Origin: JANLTP01 sp031363055
GTDB lineage: Bacteria > Pseudomonadota > Gammaproteobacteria > Burkholderiales > Burkholderiaceae_E
Assembly: GCA_031363055.1 (NCBI GenBank)
Contig: JANLTP010000248.1
Coordinates: 25,015 to 89,014 of the forward strand
Length of the DNA stretch: 64,000 bases
Direction of reading: 5' to 3'
The notes beneath the pieces were generated by a model. That model was not told where the DNA came from and searched no databases. It saw only the letters and a list, made by a program, of their open reading frames with translations. A program made the translations under genes and the position numbers. This document shows positions 17,189 to 26,172 of this stretch, in pieces (position 1 is the stretch's first letter; the number at the start of each line of letters is the position of its first letter).

Positions 17189-18181
17189 TTAATCGAGCTT
17201 GACGCCAACGGATTTCGCGATGGCGCTCCACTTGATGGATTCGGCCTTGACGAACTTCTCAAAGTCGGCCGCAGGGCCACCGACCGCAATCGCGCCCTGA
17301 GCTTGCAGAAAGGTCTGCGTCTCGGGTTGCTGCAGTACCTTGTTCAGGCTCGCGTTGATACGATTGACGATTTCGTCGGGCGTTTTTGCCGAGGTCATCA
17401 AGCCATACCAGGTACCGCTGACCACGCCCTTGAAGCCCAGTTCGGCTGTGGTCTTGACACCGGGTAACAGCGCCGAAGCTTTTGTGTCGGCCAGCGCCAA
17501 GGCGCGGAGCTGGCCAGACTTGACGAAGGCAATGACGGCCGGCAAGTCGGCGAACATCAAGTCGACGTTGCCAGCGATCAAATCGGTGATTGCCGGTGCG
17601 GCGCCTCGATAGGCAATATGCGTCATGAAAATTCGTGCATCGCGCTTGAGCAATTCAGCACCCAGTTGGGTGGTGGTGGCATTGCCCGCAGAGGCGAAAT
17701 TAAGCTTGCCTGGACTGGCGCGGGCGGTCTTCACGAGTTCATCGAGACTGTTGTAACTGCTCTTGCTCGAGACGACAATCACTTGCGGCGTCGTGACGGC
17801 TTGGCCGACTGCGATCAGATCGCGTTCGGGACTGTAGGGTAAGTTGCTTGAGAGTGCCGGGAAAATGACCAGCGCGCCGGTCGACGAGAACAGCAGGGTA
17901 TAGCCGTTCGGTGGCGATTTGGCGACCTCGGCCGCACCGATCGTGCCGCCCGCGCCCGCCTTGTTATCGACGATCACGCGCTGACCGAGATCGGCCGACA
18001 TCTTTGCGCCGAGGAATCGCGCCAGCGAGTCGGCCGGGCCGCCCGCCGCAAAGGGCACCACGATTCGAATCGGGTTTGCGCTTGGCCACGCCTGTGCAAG
18101 CGCCGATGTTGTGGTGATTGCCAACAGCGCAGCGCACAGACGAGGCAGCAGGGCCGGTAGAGGAGAAGCAATGGTTTTCAT
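17189..18181 (-). CDS. Bug/TctC-type tripartite tricarboxylate transporter binding protein
   Basis: About 330 residues from ATG 18181, giving a signal peptide ending at ALAQ|A. NPIRIVVPFAAGGPADSLARF and GQRVIVDNKAGAGGTIGAAEVAKSPPNGYTLLFSS are diagnostic Bug motifs. Such proteins bind carboxylates or amides in the periplasm; most are orphans, as here, with no tctA/tctB nearby. It is divergent from the ketopantoate-reductase-family gene and the fumarase-type dehydratase, so its ligand may be a hydroxy-dicarboxylate; that is inference from context. Confidence 0.92.
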   Translation of the reverse strand: MKTIASPLPALLPRLCAALLAITTTSALAQAWPSANPIRIVVPFAAGGPADSLARFLGAKMSADLGQRVIVDNKAGAGGTIGAAEVAKSPPNGYTLLFSSTGALVIFPALSSNLPYSPERDLIAVGQAVTTPQVIVVSSKSSYNSLDELVKTARASPGKLNFASAGNATTTQLGAELLKRDARIFMTHIAYRGAAPAITDLIAGNVDLMFADLPAVIAFVKSGQLRALALADTKASALLPGVKTTAELGFKGVVSGTWYGLMTSAKTPDEIVNRINASLNKVLQQPETQTFLQAQGAIAVGGPAADFEKFVKAESIKWSAIAKSVGVKLD

Positions 18182-18419
18182 TCGGGCTCGCGGCGATACA
18201 AGATGATTGGAAAGACAAGTAGAAGTCCGCACGAAACTGCGGTTCCACTGTTCAATGCGAACTGTTCGATACACTAACCGGTGATCGTCTCGACGTACAG
18301 GCGCGTGATCTGAATATCGCCGCAAAGCGGTGTAAACCTGTTATGTGGTGTCGGATATGACACTGCGAGCGTACTCGGGTTCAAAATCAGCGCGCAGTTT
18401 GACCGACAATGAAAGGGTC

Positions 18420-19574
18420 ATGAACAATCCCGATCCAATGACTTCAGCCGCCGATGTGCGCAGCGACACTTTTCGCTGGCCTTCACGCCCACGCATCTGC
18501 ATTTTGGGCGCCGGTGCGATTGGCGGGTTTTTCGGCACACGACTGGCGCTGGGCAACGCTGACGTCAGCGTGCTGGCGCGCGGTGCGACGCTCAATGCCT
18601 TGCAAGAACGGGGCTGGACGCTCGAAAGTGCTGGCCAGACGACGGTTGCGCGGGTCAATGCCGTTGCCAGTACTCAAGCCTTGGGTGTTCAGGATCTGGT
18701 CTTTTTGACGGTCAAGGCCTATGCATTGGGGGATATTGCCGGACAGATCGCACCACTGCTCGGACCACATACGATGGTGATTCCAGCCATCAACGGCGTG
18801 CCCTGGTGGTTCGCTGGCGGCGTCGATTACCGTTTGCAGGTAGGACAGGCAGGACAGGCAGGACAGGCAGGACAGGCAGGACAGGCAGGACAGGCAGGAC
18901 AGGCAGGACAGGCAGGACAGGCAGGACAGGCAGACTCGGGCGCTCTGCGGCACGCGCTTCAGAACGTTGATCCGCACGGTCAGATTGCTGCCGCCATACC
19001 CATCGGACAGGTCATTGGTTCGGTCGTCTATCCTGCCTGCTCGACGCCTGCTCCCGGCGTTTGTCGTCATGCCTCGGGAACGCGGCTGGTGTTTGGCGAG
19101 ATCGGCACAGCGTTGAGTTCGCCGCGAATCTCGGCACTGGTTGCGTTCCTGAATTCCTGCGGTTTTGATGCCGAGTTCAGCACGGATATTCGCATCGAGG
19201 TCTGGAAGAAGCTGCTCGGTAACGCCTGCTTTAATCCGGTTAGCCTCATTACCGGTTCGGCGACCGATCTGATGATCGCTGACCCGGCGATCAACGCTCT
19301 GTTCGTCACCCTGATGCATGAGACGATCGCCGTCGGTCGCGCCCTCGGACTCGAGGTCGGTATTACGCCCACGGAGCGGATCGCCATCACCCGTAAACTC
19401 GGTCATGTCAAAACGTCGATGCTGCAAGATACGCAAGCTGGAAGAAAGATCGAGCTCGACGCGATCCTGGGTGCGGTGATCGAACTCGCTCGTCGCACCA
19501 ACACGCTGACCCCGGCCAGTGATACGGTGTATGCGTTGGCGAAGATGCGCGCGCAGATTCTTGGCTTGATCTAG
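18420..19574 (+). CDS. panE: 2-dehydropantoate 2-reductase family protein with a GQA decamer repeat
   Basis: 385 residues from ATG 18420, which has GAAAGG just upstream; the frame is open back to 18345. The Rossmann motif is ILGAGAIGGFFGTRLA, and the C-terminal half has EVWKKLLGNACFNPVSLITG, with the Lys and Asn that the family uses in catalysis. PanE reduces ketopantoate with NADPH in pantothenate synthesis; many paralogues reduce other keto acids, and the catabolic context favours that. Between the two conserved parts lies a run of ten Gly-Gln-Ala triplets absent from the family. Confidence 0.85.
   Translation: MNNPDPMTSAADVRSDTFRWPSRPRICILGAGAIGGFFGTRLALGNADVSVLARGATLNALQERGWTLESAGQTTVARVNAVASTQALGVQDLVFLTVKAYALGDIAGQIAPLLGPHTMVIPAINGVPWWFAGGVDYRLQVGQAGQAGQAGQAGQAGQAGQAGQAGQAGQADSGALRHALQNVDPHGQIAAAIPIGQVIGSVVYPACSTPAPGVCRHASGTRLVFGEIGTALSSPRISALVAFLNSCGFDAEFSTDIRIEVWKKLLGNACFNPVSLITGSATDLMIADPAINALFVTLMHETIAVGRALGLEVGITPTERIAITRKLGHVKTSMLQDTQAGRKIELDAILGAVIELARRTNTLTPASDTVYALAKMRAQILGLI
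18843..18932 (+). repeat. Ten perfect 9-bp tandem copies (GGACAGGCA) in the panE-like gene
   Basis: GGACAGGCA repeats ten times without a mismatch, encoding (Gly-Gln-Ala)x10. The repeat is in phase with the reading frame and falls in the region joining the nucleotide-binding and substrate domains. Confidence 0.97.
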
Positions 19575-19612
19575 CGCGAAACACCCCACCAAGAAGCATC
19601 AATCGAGTCATC

Positions 19613-20482
19613 ATGGCAATCACCTACGATCTGGTCAAGGCGGTCACCGCGCAACTCTATGATCGTTCGCTGCGCGCGATTCCCGCCGACGCCAAGGCAG
19701 CTTTGCAACGCGCCGATGCGGTTGAACGCAATGAAACCGCACGCCATACCTTGCGCATCATGCTTGAGAGCGCGGCGGCGGCCGAAGCCTCGCAGCAGTT
19801 TGTCTGTTCGGATTCCGGCGTACCGGTGTATTTCGTGCGGATAGGCACGGGTGCCAGGTTCGAGGGAAAAATTCGCCAAGCAATTACCGACGGCTTTGAT
19901 GAATTGGTGGCGAGTATTCAGCCGCCTCTTTTACCTCATGTCACCAACCCCTTGACGCTCGAGCGCGGTCACCAGGGCAAGGGTATGCCGATCGTCACCT
20001 TTGATTTGATTGACGGCCCCGATTGCATCGACATCACCTGTTCCCCGAAGGCACTCGGCTCCGGTCGCTGGGCAGCGCTTGAGATCTTCAGTTTTCCGGA
20101 TCTGGCCACCATCGAAAAGTTTGTTCTGGAGACGGTCATCAAGGCCGGCTCGCAACCTTGCCCGCCGGTTGTTATCGGCGTCGGTATCGGTGGCACTTTC
20201 GACTATGCGGCCAAGCTGGCGAAAGAGGCAACCCTGCGGCCTATCGGTGAAGCCAGCGATGAGCCGATTCTCGCCGACATGGAGCAGCGCCTGGTACGTG
20301 CAGTGAATCGGACCGGCTTCGGCCCGATGGGCACCGGTGGCGACAGCACCGCGATGGCGGTGCACATCAACTACGCGGCCGGCCATGGATTCACGCCGGT
20401 CGCCGTCTGCTTTAACTGCTGGATCAATCGTCGCACGCGGGCGCGTATCTACAACGACGGCCGCGTCGAGGTCGTGGAGTGA
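19613..20482 (+). CDS. Class I fumarase/L(+)-tartrate dehydratase-type alpha subunit
   Basis: 289 residues, the size of TtdA-like subunits. Iron-sulfur ligand candidates are the Cys in QFVCSDSGVPVYF, the Cys in QPCPPVVIGVGIGGTFD and one of the Cys in VCFNCWINRR, which fits the three-Cys [4Fe-4S] site of two-subunit class I hydro-lyases. The reaction is reversible water addition/removal on a hydroxy-dicarboxylate (fumarate/malate or tartrate/oxaloacetate). The beta-subunit gene overlaps its 3' end by 4 bp. Confidence 0.88.
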   Translation: MAITYDLVKAVTAQLYDRSLRAIPADAKAALQRADAVERNETARHTLRIMLESAAAAEASQQFVCSDSGVPVYFVRIGTGARFEGKIRQAITDGFDELVASIQPPLLPHVTNPLTLERGHQGKGMPIVTFDLIDGPDCIDITCSPKALGSGRWAALEIFSFPDLATIEKFVLETVIKAGSQPCPPVVIGVGIGGTFDYAAKLAKEATLRPIGEASDEPILADMEQRLVRAVNRTGFGPMGTGGDSTAMAVHINYAAGHGFTPVAVCFNCWINRRTRARIYNDGRVEVVE

Positions 20483-21105
20483 GCATCACCACCCACCGAT
20501 TGCAGTTTCCATTGTCACGCGAGGATGCGCGCCGACCGCGCGCCGGCGACCAGGTGATTATTGATGGCGAGATTGTGATCACCGCTGGATTGCCAACCCA
20601 CGATCGCTTGCTGCGCTGTCTGGACGGCCTCGAGACCGCGCCGATGGATCTGCGCGGCGCAGCGCTTTTTCATCTGGGCAGTTATAGCCGCGACCTCGAA
20701 GCCGGTGGCTTTGAGTTGTTGTACCTGAACCCGACCACGAGTACGCGCTTTAATCCACACATGCCCCGTTTGATCACCGGCTTTGATTTGCGTGCCGTCG
20801 GAGGCAAGGGTGGCCTGGGCAGCGGGTCGGTCGCTGCCATGCAAACGGTCGGGTGTGTTTATCTGTCGTTTCTGGGCGGCGGTAGCACCTTGCATTCACG
20901 TTCGATTCGCTCGGTCTTGCAGGTGGGCTGGAGCGATATGCTGACGCACTATCGATTGGTGCGATTGCGGGTCGAAGGGCTGGGGCCTGCGACGGTCGCG
21001 ATCGATGCCCATGGCAACAGTTTGTATGCGCAGGTTCACGAGGCGGCGATGCAGGGCTTGCCTGATATCTTGAGTGGATTGCGAACGCCGGTTGTCGATG
21101 CCTGA
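20479..21105 (+). CDS. Class I fumarase/L(+)-tartrate dehydratase-type beta subunit
   Basis: 208 residues, matching the swivel-type beta subunit of class I hydro-lyases: RAGDQVIIDGEIVITAGLPTHDR, HLGSYSRD, and TTSTRFNPHMPRLITGFDLRAVGGKGG, which resembles the fumarase C-terminal substrate loop. The start is GTG 20479, overlapping the alpha subunit stop (GTGA). The pair makes an alpha2beta2-type enzyme. The order panE-like, alpha, beta suggests hydroxy-diacid breakdown; fumarate versus tartrate cannot be decided from sequence. Confidence 0.87.
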   Translation: MSITTHRLQFPLSREDARRPRAGDQVIIDGEIVITAGLPTHDRLLRCLDGLETAPMDLRGAALFHLGSYSRDLEAGGFELLYLNPTTSTRFNPHMPRLITGFDLRAVGGKGGLGSGSVAAMQTVGCVYLSFLGGGSTLHSRSIRSVLQVGWSDMLTHYRLVRLRVEGLGPATVAIDAHGNSLYAQVHEAAMQGLPDILSGLRTPVVDA

Positions 21106-21120
21106 CTGTTCGTCCAGCGT

Positions 21121-21187
21121 GTTAGATCAGGGTGTGTTAGCTCAGGGTGTTAGTTTAGAGTATTAGTTCAGAGTATTAGTTCAGAGT
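21121..21187 (+). repeat. 13-15-bp repeat (five degenerate copies) between convergent genes
   Basis: GTTAG(A/C/T)TCAGGGT-like units begin at 21121, 21136, 21149, 21162 and 21175. The last copy supplies the stop codon of the GST gene on the other strand. Confidence 0.75.
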
Positions 21188-21801
21188 GACGCCTCGGTCG
21201 CCCGAAATGACGGTCGCGCTTGCATTCCTGTGAACCAAGTCGCTAACTGCGGTGCGTCACAACGCCAGGCCAATTGATCGAAACGAAAATCGAGATACCC
21301 GAGCGCGCAGGCAAGGGTCAAGGTTCCGATGTTTAACGGCGCTTTCGCGATGACTGGCAACTCGGCTTCGAGTCGTTGCAGCACCGCTCGCGTCTTGAAC
21401 TCGAACACCGAAATTAGCGCGTCGCTGCGCGTGCCGTCGATACGATCGCGCTCGTTACGCCACAGAATCAATTGATCGAGCCAGCCGTTGGCCAGCGCGT
21501 GCCAGCGCAGCGCCGACCACTTGCCGTCGGCGACCGGAAATAAGGTCGTATGACCCAGCTCTCGAACCGCAAGCTCGTCCAGGTACTCGCAGATCACGAC
21601 CGAATCAAACAGGCTTGAGTCGTCACCGAGCACCAAAGTTGGAATCTTGTTCAAGGGGTTGTCGCGCATGATCTGGGCATTCGGCTCGAGCATCATCGCC
21701 AACGAGCGGACCAGTTCAATGCGATCGGCGATGCCGTGCTCGTGAGCCAGCATCATGACCTTGCGAACAAACGGTGATCTGGGTGACCAGTGCAGTTTCA
21801 T
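21181..21801 (-). CDS. Glutathione S-transferase family protein
   Basis: 206 residues. The thioredoxin-like N-terminal domain starts MKLHWSPRSPFVRKVMMLAHE, with a Ser-Pro-rich active-site loop, and continues to NPLNKIPTLVL with the conserved cis-Pro and DSVVICEYLDE, the Glu/Asp-Ser-like glutathione gamma-glutamyl contact. The C-terminal helical domain is present. It acts in cytosolic glutathione conjugation or isomerisation; the substrate is unknown. It faces the hydro-lyase genes. Confidence 0.87.
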   Translation of the reverse strand: MKLHWSPRSPFVRKVMMLAHEHGIADRIELVRSLAMMLEPNAQIMRDNPLNKIPTLVLGDDSSLFDSVVICEYLDELAVRELGHTTLFPVADGKWSALRWHALANGWLDQLILWRNERDRIDGTRSDALISVFEFKTRAVLQRLEAELPVIAKAPLNIGTLTLACALGYLDFRFDQLAWRCDAPQLATWFTGMQARPSFRATEASL

Positions 21802-21953
21802 GTTTTTGGCCTGAGGCGACGGCCTGTTATGGCGACCTGTTTTAACAAAATGTTATGGCTCTCTATTTTGAATGCCTGTATTAGAATCTTATAACATACC
21901 TATGTAATCGCTCCGTGTAATAGCTGCCCGAAAGGGCTGCCTGCAATGGCAAT

Positions 21954-22415
21954 TTACCGTGGCAGTGAATGGGTCCAGCGAACGATGGCTCGCACCACGG
22001 CATCGGGTTGCTCCGGCGCCATCGCGTGACTGGCGTTGGGAATCACTTCGATACTAACCCTGCTGCCGAGCACGGCTTGCAATTCGTCCCGACTTGAGGC
22101 GGGACGCCAAGGGTCCAATTTCCCTTGCAGATCGAGAATGGGTGCATTACTCACCGGCCACCATAGATCCTTGGCCGGCTTGACGCCGGCCGCGCGATAG
22201 GCGTCGCGCCATTGCGGATGCCAGCCGTGCAGCCAGGAGCGCGGATCGTTACCCGGTGCAAAAAAGGCAAGCTGCAACCCGGCCAGGCGATCGGTTTCCG
22301 GTTTATCCGGGTTCAAGGCGATCTGCAGCGCCTCACTCATGCCGGTGGGAAAGGTTCGCGCCGCACCGGCCCGGACGCGGGCAGTGTGGTGCAGGAAGTC
22401 ATGGCGAGCGATGTG
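21954..22415 (-). pseudogene. C-terminal half of an alpha/beta hydrolase
   Basis: An ORF from ATG 22340 encodes 128 residues of an alpha/beta-hydrolase C-terminus: NAPILDLQGKLDPWRP carries the acid-residue strand and VIPNASHAMAPEQPDAV the catalytic His. Upstream, the same frame continues HDFLHHTARVRAGAARTFPTG, typical of the cap region, up to a stop near 22434. The lid start, the nucleophile elbow and the oxyanion loop are missing, so the enzyme cannot work as such. It lies 37 bp downstream of the CoA transferase gene on the same strand. Confidence 0.7.
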
Positions 22416-22452
22416 AAGACAATGGCTGCGAGTCTAACGAAGACAGTCGACA

Positions 22453-23730
22453 TCAAATGACCTTTTGATCACGCAGGCCCTGAATAGCAGCGGGGCTATA
22501 GCCAAGTTCGGACAACACCGCCTCACTGTCCTGGCCGAGCAGCGGTGGCGCATTCGCGATCCACAGAGGAGCCTGCGCGAATCGCATCGGGCTAGCGAGT
22601 TGCGGGGCCGTCACGCCACTCGGATGCGGCACTTGGCGCAGCATCTGACGGTGCTGGACTTGCGGCTCATCGAACACTTCAGCGACCGAGTTGATCGGAC
22701 CGCAGGGCACAGCCGCCGATTCCAGTGCGGCAATCAATTCGTTACGCTGCCAGCTCGCGAACTGTTCGCGCAGCATTGGCGCGAGAATGTCGATATTGCG
22801 GACTCGTTGCGGATTGGTCGCAAATCGCTCGTCATCGGCCCAGTGCGAGTGACCCAAGGCCTTGGCAAGGTTGCGAAATTGGCCATCGTTGCCGACCACC
22901 AGAATCACGTCGCCGTCAGCGCATTGGAAGACATCTTGCGGCTGGATATTCGGATGCGCGTTGCCATTTCGCTTGGGCGTTTTCCCGGATACCAGAAAGT
23001 TCATCGCCTGATTTGCCAGCGTCGCAACCTGAACGTCGAGCATGGCAATATCGATCGTATCGCCCACGCCGGTTTCGTTGCGACGAGCGAGCGCCGCCAG
23101 TACGGCGACCGTGGCATACATGCCGGTCATCAAGTCGACGATCGGCACGCCGACCTTCTGCGGTCCGCCGCCCGCCCGATCGTCGCGCTCACCGGTCACG
23201 CTCATGAGCCCACCCATCGCCTGAATCAGGAAGTCGTAAGCTGCTTGGTCGCGGCGCGGACCGGTCTGCCCGAAGCCGGTGACCGAACAATAAATCAGAC
23301 GCGGATTGAGCTGGCGCAGCGAAGCTTGATCGAGCCCGAAGCGTTCCAGGTTACCGGCCTTGTAGTTCTCGAGCACGATGTCGGCACGTTCGGCCAGCTC
23401 ACGCACAATACGTTGACCTTCGGGTCGCTCAAGGTTGATGGTCAGCGACCGCTTGCCACGATTGACGGCCAGGTAGTAGCCGGCTTCGCGGGTGTCTGAA
23501 CCCTGGGCATCTTTCAAGAAAGGCGGCCCCCAACTGCGGGTATCGTCACCGACATCGGGGCGCTCGATCTTGGTCACCTCGGCCCCGAGGTCAGCGAGGA
23601 TCTGACCGGCCCAGGGCGCAGCCAGAATTCGACTCAGATCAAGTACCCGGACATGCGACAAGGGGCCCGAACGCGTCGGGGACAATGACGATGCCGGGTC
23701 AATATCAGCCTCGCTGGCTTCTGCAGGCAT
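22453..23730 (-). CDS. CaiB/BaiF (family III) CoA transferase
   Basis: 425 residues. The N-terminus carries RVLDLSRILAAPWAGQILADLGAEVTKIERP, the family signature, and the catalytic Asp is most likely that in DQAAYDFLIQAMGGLMSVTG. Family III enzymes move CoA between carboxylic acids through an aspartyl-CoA intermediate. The enoyl-CoA-hydratase-like gene lies 5 bp upstream on the same strand, so together they probably activate and process an acid as its CoA thioester. The substrate is not readable. Confidence 0.92.
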   Translation of the reverse strand: MPAEASEADIDPASSLSPTRSGPLSHVRVLDLSRILAAPWAGQILADLGAEVTKIERPDVGDDTRSWGPPFLKDAQGSDTREAGYYLAVNRGKRSLTINLERPEGQRIVRELAERADIVLENYKAGNLERFGLDQASLRQLNPRLIYCSVTGFGQTGPRRDQAAYDFLIQAMGGLMSVTGERDDRAGGGPQKVGVPIVDLMTGMYATVAVLAALARRNETGVGDTIDIAMLDVQVATLANQAMNFLVSGKTPKRNGNAHPNIQPQDVFQCADGDVILVVGNDGQFRNLAKALGHSHWADDERFATNPQRVRNIDILAPMLREQFASWQRNELIAALESAAVPCGPINSVAEVFDEPQVQHRQMLRQVPHPSGVTAPQLASPMRFAQAPLWIANAPPLLGQDSEAVLSELGYSPAAIQGLRDQKVI

Positions 23731-23735
23731 GTTGG

Positions 23736-24518
23736 TCAGCGACCTTTGAATACCGGCGCACGCTTGTCACGAAACGCCGCTTGCGCCTCACGTGCGTCTT
23801 CGGTTTTTCCAATCGCCGCGGTCATGTCCTGTTCGTATCGATAGCCATCACGCAGACTCATGTCCTCGATGACGTTCAGGGTGTGCTTGATCATGCGCGT
23901 CGAAACCGGACTCTTCGAGGCGATGAGCTGTGCAGCCGCCATGGCGGTCGGCAATAATTCTTCGGCGCTGGTGCAGGCCTCGATAACCCCCTGGCGAAAT
24001 AGTTCCTCGGCCGGTACGCGATAGCCAGTTAGCATCATGCGACGCAGCCGCGAGTGACTGAACAGGCGTTGCGCATGCCGGCCACCCCCGAGCAGACCGA
24101 CATCAACTTCGGGTGCGCCGATACTCGCTTTTTCGGAGGCGAACAGAATGTCGGCCGAGGCCACCATTGCCAGCCCGGAACCGAGAGCGGCGCCGTTGAT
24201 GGCGGCAATGACCGGTTTTGCGCATTCGCGAATCGCGTGGAAACACTCACGGGTGCGTCGTGAGTGGGCCAGCAGATCGCCGGGGCCTTTGATGTTCTCC
24301 GCACGTCCTTTCAAGTCAGCACCGGCACAGAACAGCTTGCCGGCGCCGGTCAATACCACCGCACGAATCTCGTCGGTTTCCGAAATCCAGTCGAGCGCAT
24401 GGGTGAGCTCGTCATTGAGCACCCGCGTCAAGGCATTGACCGGCGGGCTGTCCATCGTCAATAACGCGACATGGCCGTCAATCTGGATTTTGAGTTGGGT
24501 GTAGGTCGGAGTTTGCAC
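23736..24518 (-). CDS. Enoyl-CoA hydratase/isomerase (crotonase) family protein
   Basis: 260 residues with the crotonase oxyanion-hole motif in FCAGADLKGRAE and AAINGAALGSGLAMVASADI. Of the two catalytic glutamates of rat enoyl-CoA hydratase, the second (Glu164 equivalent) is kept in IGAPEVDVG, but the position of Glu144 is Ala in GSGLAMV. That argues for isomerase, hydrolase or decarboxylase-type chemistry rather than classic hydration. First gene of the pair with the CoA transferase. Confidence 0.88.
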   Translation of the reverse strand: MQTPTYTQLKIQIDGHVALLTMDSPPVNALTRVLNDELTHALDWISETDEIRAVVLTGAGKLFCAGADLKGRAENIKGPGDLLAHSRRTRECFHAIRECAKPVIAAINGAALGSGLAMVASADILFASEKASIGAPEVDVGLLGGGRHAQRLFSHSRLRRMMLTGYRVPAEELFRQGVIEACTSAEELLPTAMAAAQLIASKSPVSTRMIKHTLNVIEDMSLRDGYRYEQDMTAAIGKTEDAREAQAAFRDKRAPVFKGR

Positions 24519-24861
24519 GAACGGTCCTCGAAACTGGATAGAGTCCGCAGGAGTCTACGCATTCAGGGGCGCTCTGGGAATAGTTGACGTTGACAGAGCA
24601 GTTATGTGGATTCGCACATGACGTCGGTCAATTGTTATCGTTTGAACAGGTTCTCGTTCGTCATGGCTAGGTAGGCAATCAAGCCTGCGAGCGCTGAGTC
24701 GCCCGCGCAGGTCTGCAGACGGCCACGCTAGCGCCGCTGGTCGGCCAGGGAATGTCATAGCGCGGACCAGCAAACAACGGCACCCAAACAAGCGCAAGTC
24801 ACCGGTTTTTGATCGATGACAAGTTCGGGCGCGAACGGCGCCATTGTCAAGGTGAAAATTA
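24519..24861. other. 343-bp intergenic region without a recognisable gene
   Basis: It separates the divergent crotonase and pilin genes. Short open frames here lack family features. AAGGTGA at 24849-24855 is a plausible ribosome site for the pilin start at 24862. No clear promoter pair was found. Confidence 0.5.
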
Positions 24862-25175
24862 ATGTCGAAGCAATCTCAACGAGGATTGTCGTTCATCGAG
24901 TTACTGATCGTCGTGGCGGTCATTGGCATTCTGGCCGCAGTCGCGACTCCGGCTTCCCAGGACTACACGGTGCGTGCGCGGGTCACTGAAGGCATTGCTT
25001 TCGCCCACTCGACCGCGAGTGACGCAGCGCAGTTTTACCAGTCGCAGAGCTCGATGCCCACGGTTGCACAATTGAAGGTCAATATGCCGGCGAACACCGA
25101 CAACATATTATCGATCGTATACGCTCAGACCAGTCCTACGGTCGGTACGATCAGCGCGACACTGGGTGCCAGAAC
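24862..25175 (+). pseudogene. Type IV pilin (PilA-like) truncated at its 3' end
   Basis: ATG 24862 starts a prepilin: short leader MSKQSQRG, cleavage before LSFIELLIVVAVIGILAAVA with the Glu at +5, then TPASQDYTVRARVTEG as in Neisseria/Ralstonia-type PilA. Homology ends near ISATLGAR (about 25170). The frame then runs antisense into the 3' end of the FAH-family gene and stops only at 25494. The C-terminal D-region with its disulfide is missing, so assembly into pili is unlikely. It looks like a deletion or rearrangement breakpoint. Confidence 0.75.
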
Positions 25176-25209
25176 CGGTCTCGCCCATCGGCTTGCCGTG
25201 GTTCGATAC

Positions 25210-26172
25210 TTATCCTATGACGGTCTCCAGAACCCCGATCTGCGACACCTCGACCCGCACCCGATCGCCGGCCTGCAACCACTGTGGCGGCGTTCGAAAC
25301 GCCCCGATGCCTGCCGGCGTTCCGGTCGCTATGATGTCGCCCGGCTCGAGCGTCATGAATTGCGTCAGGTAGGCGATCAGCACGCGTACCGTGAACAGCA
25401 TGTCGGCCGTGCTCGCGTCCTGCATCAGCACGTCGTTGACCCAACTGCGCACGCGCAACTGTTGTGGATCGGCAATCGCCTCGGCGCACACTAATACCGG
25501 GCCCAGGGGGCAGAACCCATCCATGCTCTTGGCGAAGGTGGTTTGCGCCGGCGACACGTCGAACTGGAACTCACGGGCGCTGAGGTCATTGAGTGCGGTG
25601 TAACCGGCGACAACGTGCAGTGCGTCATGTTCGGATACGTCGTGTGCGAACTCGCCGATGACCACGGCCAGTTCGGCTTCGAAGTCCATCTTCTGCACCG
25701 CGGCAGGCTTGAGCACGACAGTGCCTGGATCAGTCACTGAAGACGGCAGTTTGGCGATGATGCGTGGCTGCTCGAACGGTGCCAGGCCGGTCTCTTTGGC
25801 ATGATCGGCATAGTTGCGGCCGACCGCAACAATCTTGCCGGGCCGCGCTACCGGTGCACGCAAGCGCAGTGTTGATAGTGGCATCGATGAATGGCCACCT
25901 GATGTCAACCGATCACGGATCGCTGCCGCAATCGACGCGCGCACCGGCGCACCCATTTGTAACCAGCGCAGCATGCCGCCGCTCGCCGGGACGATGCCGC
26001 GCGCTTGCAGCCTCTCGGCCCGTTCAGCGGGCATCGTTGCGCCGAGGATCAGGTCCTCGACATCGGTGACCCGGTCGCCGTGATCGCCGTGTTCGTCATG
26101 ATCACCACGATCGCGGTGGAGCACGGCCATGCGGCGCATGCCGTCGCGATCGTCGTAGCTGAGCAGCTTCAT
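25210..26172 (-). CDS. Fumarylacetoacetate hydrolase (FAH) family protein
   Basis: 320 residues. VAVGRNYADHAKE and KMDFEAELAVVIGE carry the acidic metal ligands, YTALNDLSAREFQ another, and PGDIIATGTPAGIG is the C-terminal family motif. Members cleave C-C bonds or act as hydratases/decarboxylases on oxo-acids from aromatic breakdown, using Mg2+. The N-terminal region carries an unusual His/Asp-rich insert (GDHDEHGDHGD) made by a 9-bp repeat. The start overlaps the dioxygenase gene stop by 4 bp, so the two form an operon. Confidence 0.88.
   Translation of the reverse strand: MKLLSYDDRDGMRRMAVLHRDRGDHDEHGDHGDRVTDVEDLILGATMPAERAERLQARGIVPASGGMLRWLQMGAPVRASIAAAIRDRLTSGGHSSMPLSTLRLRAPVARPGKIVAVGRNYADHAKETGLAPFEQPRIIAKLPSSVTDPGTVVLKPAAVQKMDFEAELAVVIGEFAHDVSEHDALHVVAGYTALNDLSAREFQFDVSPAQTTFAKSMDGFCPLGPVLVCAEAIADPQQLRVRSWVNDVLMQDASTADMLFTVRVLIAYLTQFMTLEPGDIIATGTPAGIGAFRTPPQWLQAGDRVRVEVSQIGVLETVIG
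26075..26119 (-). repeat. 9-bp in-frame repeat (five degenerate copies) in the FAH-family gene
   Basis: On the plus strand, tcgccgtga-like nonamers start at 26075, 26084, 26093, 26102 and 26111. On the coding strand they give a His-Arg-Asp/Gly-Asp-His pattern near residue 20-35. Confidence 0.75.

Noticed and set aside
18843..18932. Possible CRISPR array at the 9-bp repeat
   Set aside because: Units are contiguous without spacers and lie in a coding frame; the 12-bp array at 31558 was rejected for the same reason.
18483..19592. Long minus-strand frame (369 codons) with a Cys-Leu-Ser repeat
   Set aside because: It is the antisense of the panE-like gene; the CLS repeat is the complement of the GQA array. 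The plus-strand frame has the family motifs.
22465..23499. 344-codon plus-strand frame
   Set aside because: Antisense to the CaiB-type CoA transferase; composition is that of a GC-rich shadow frame.
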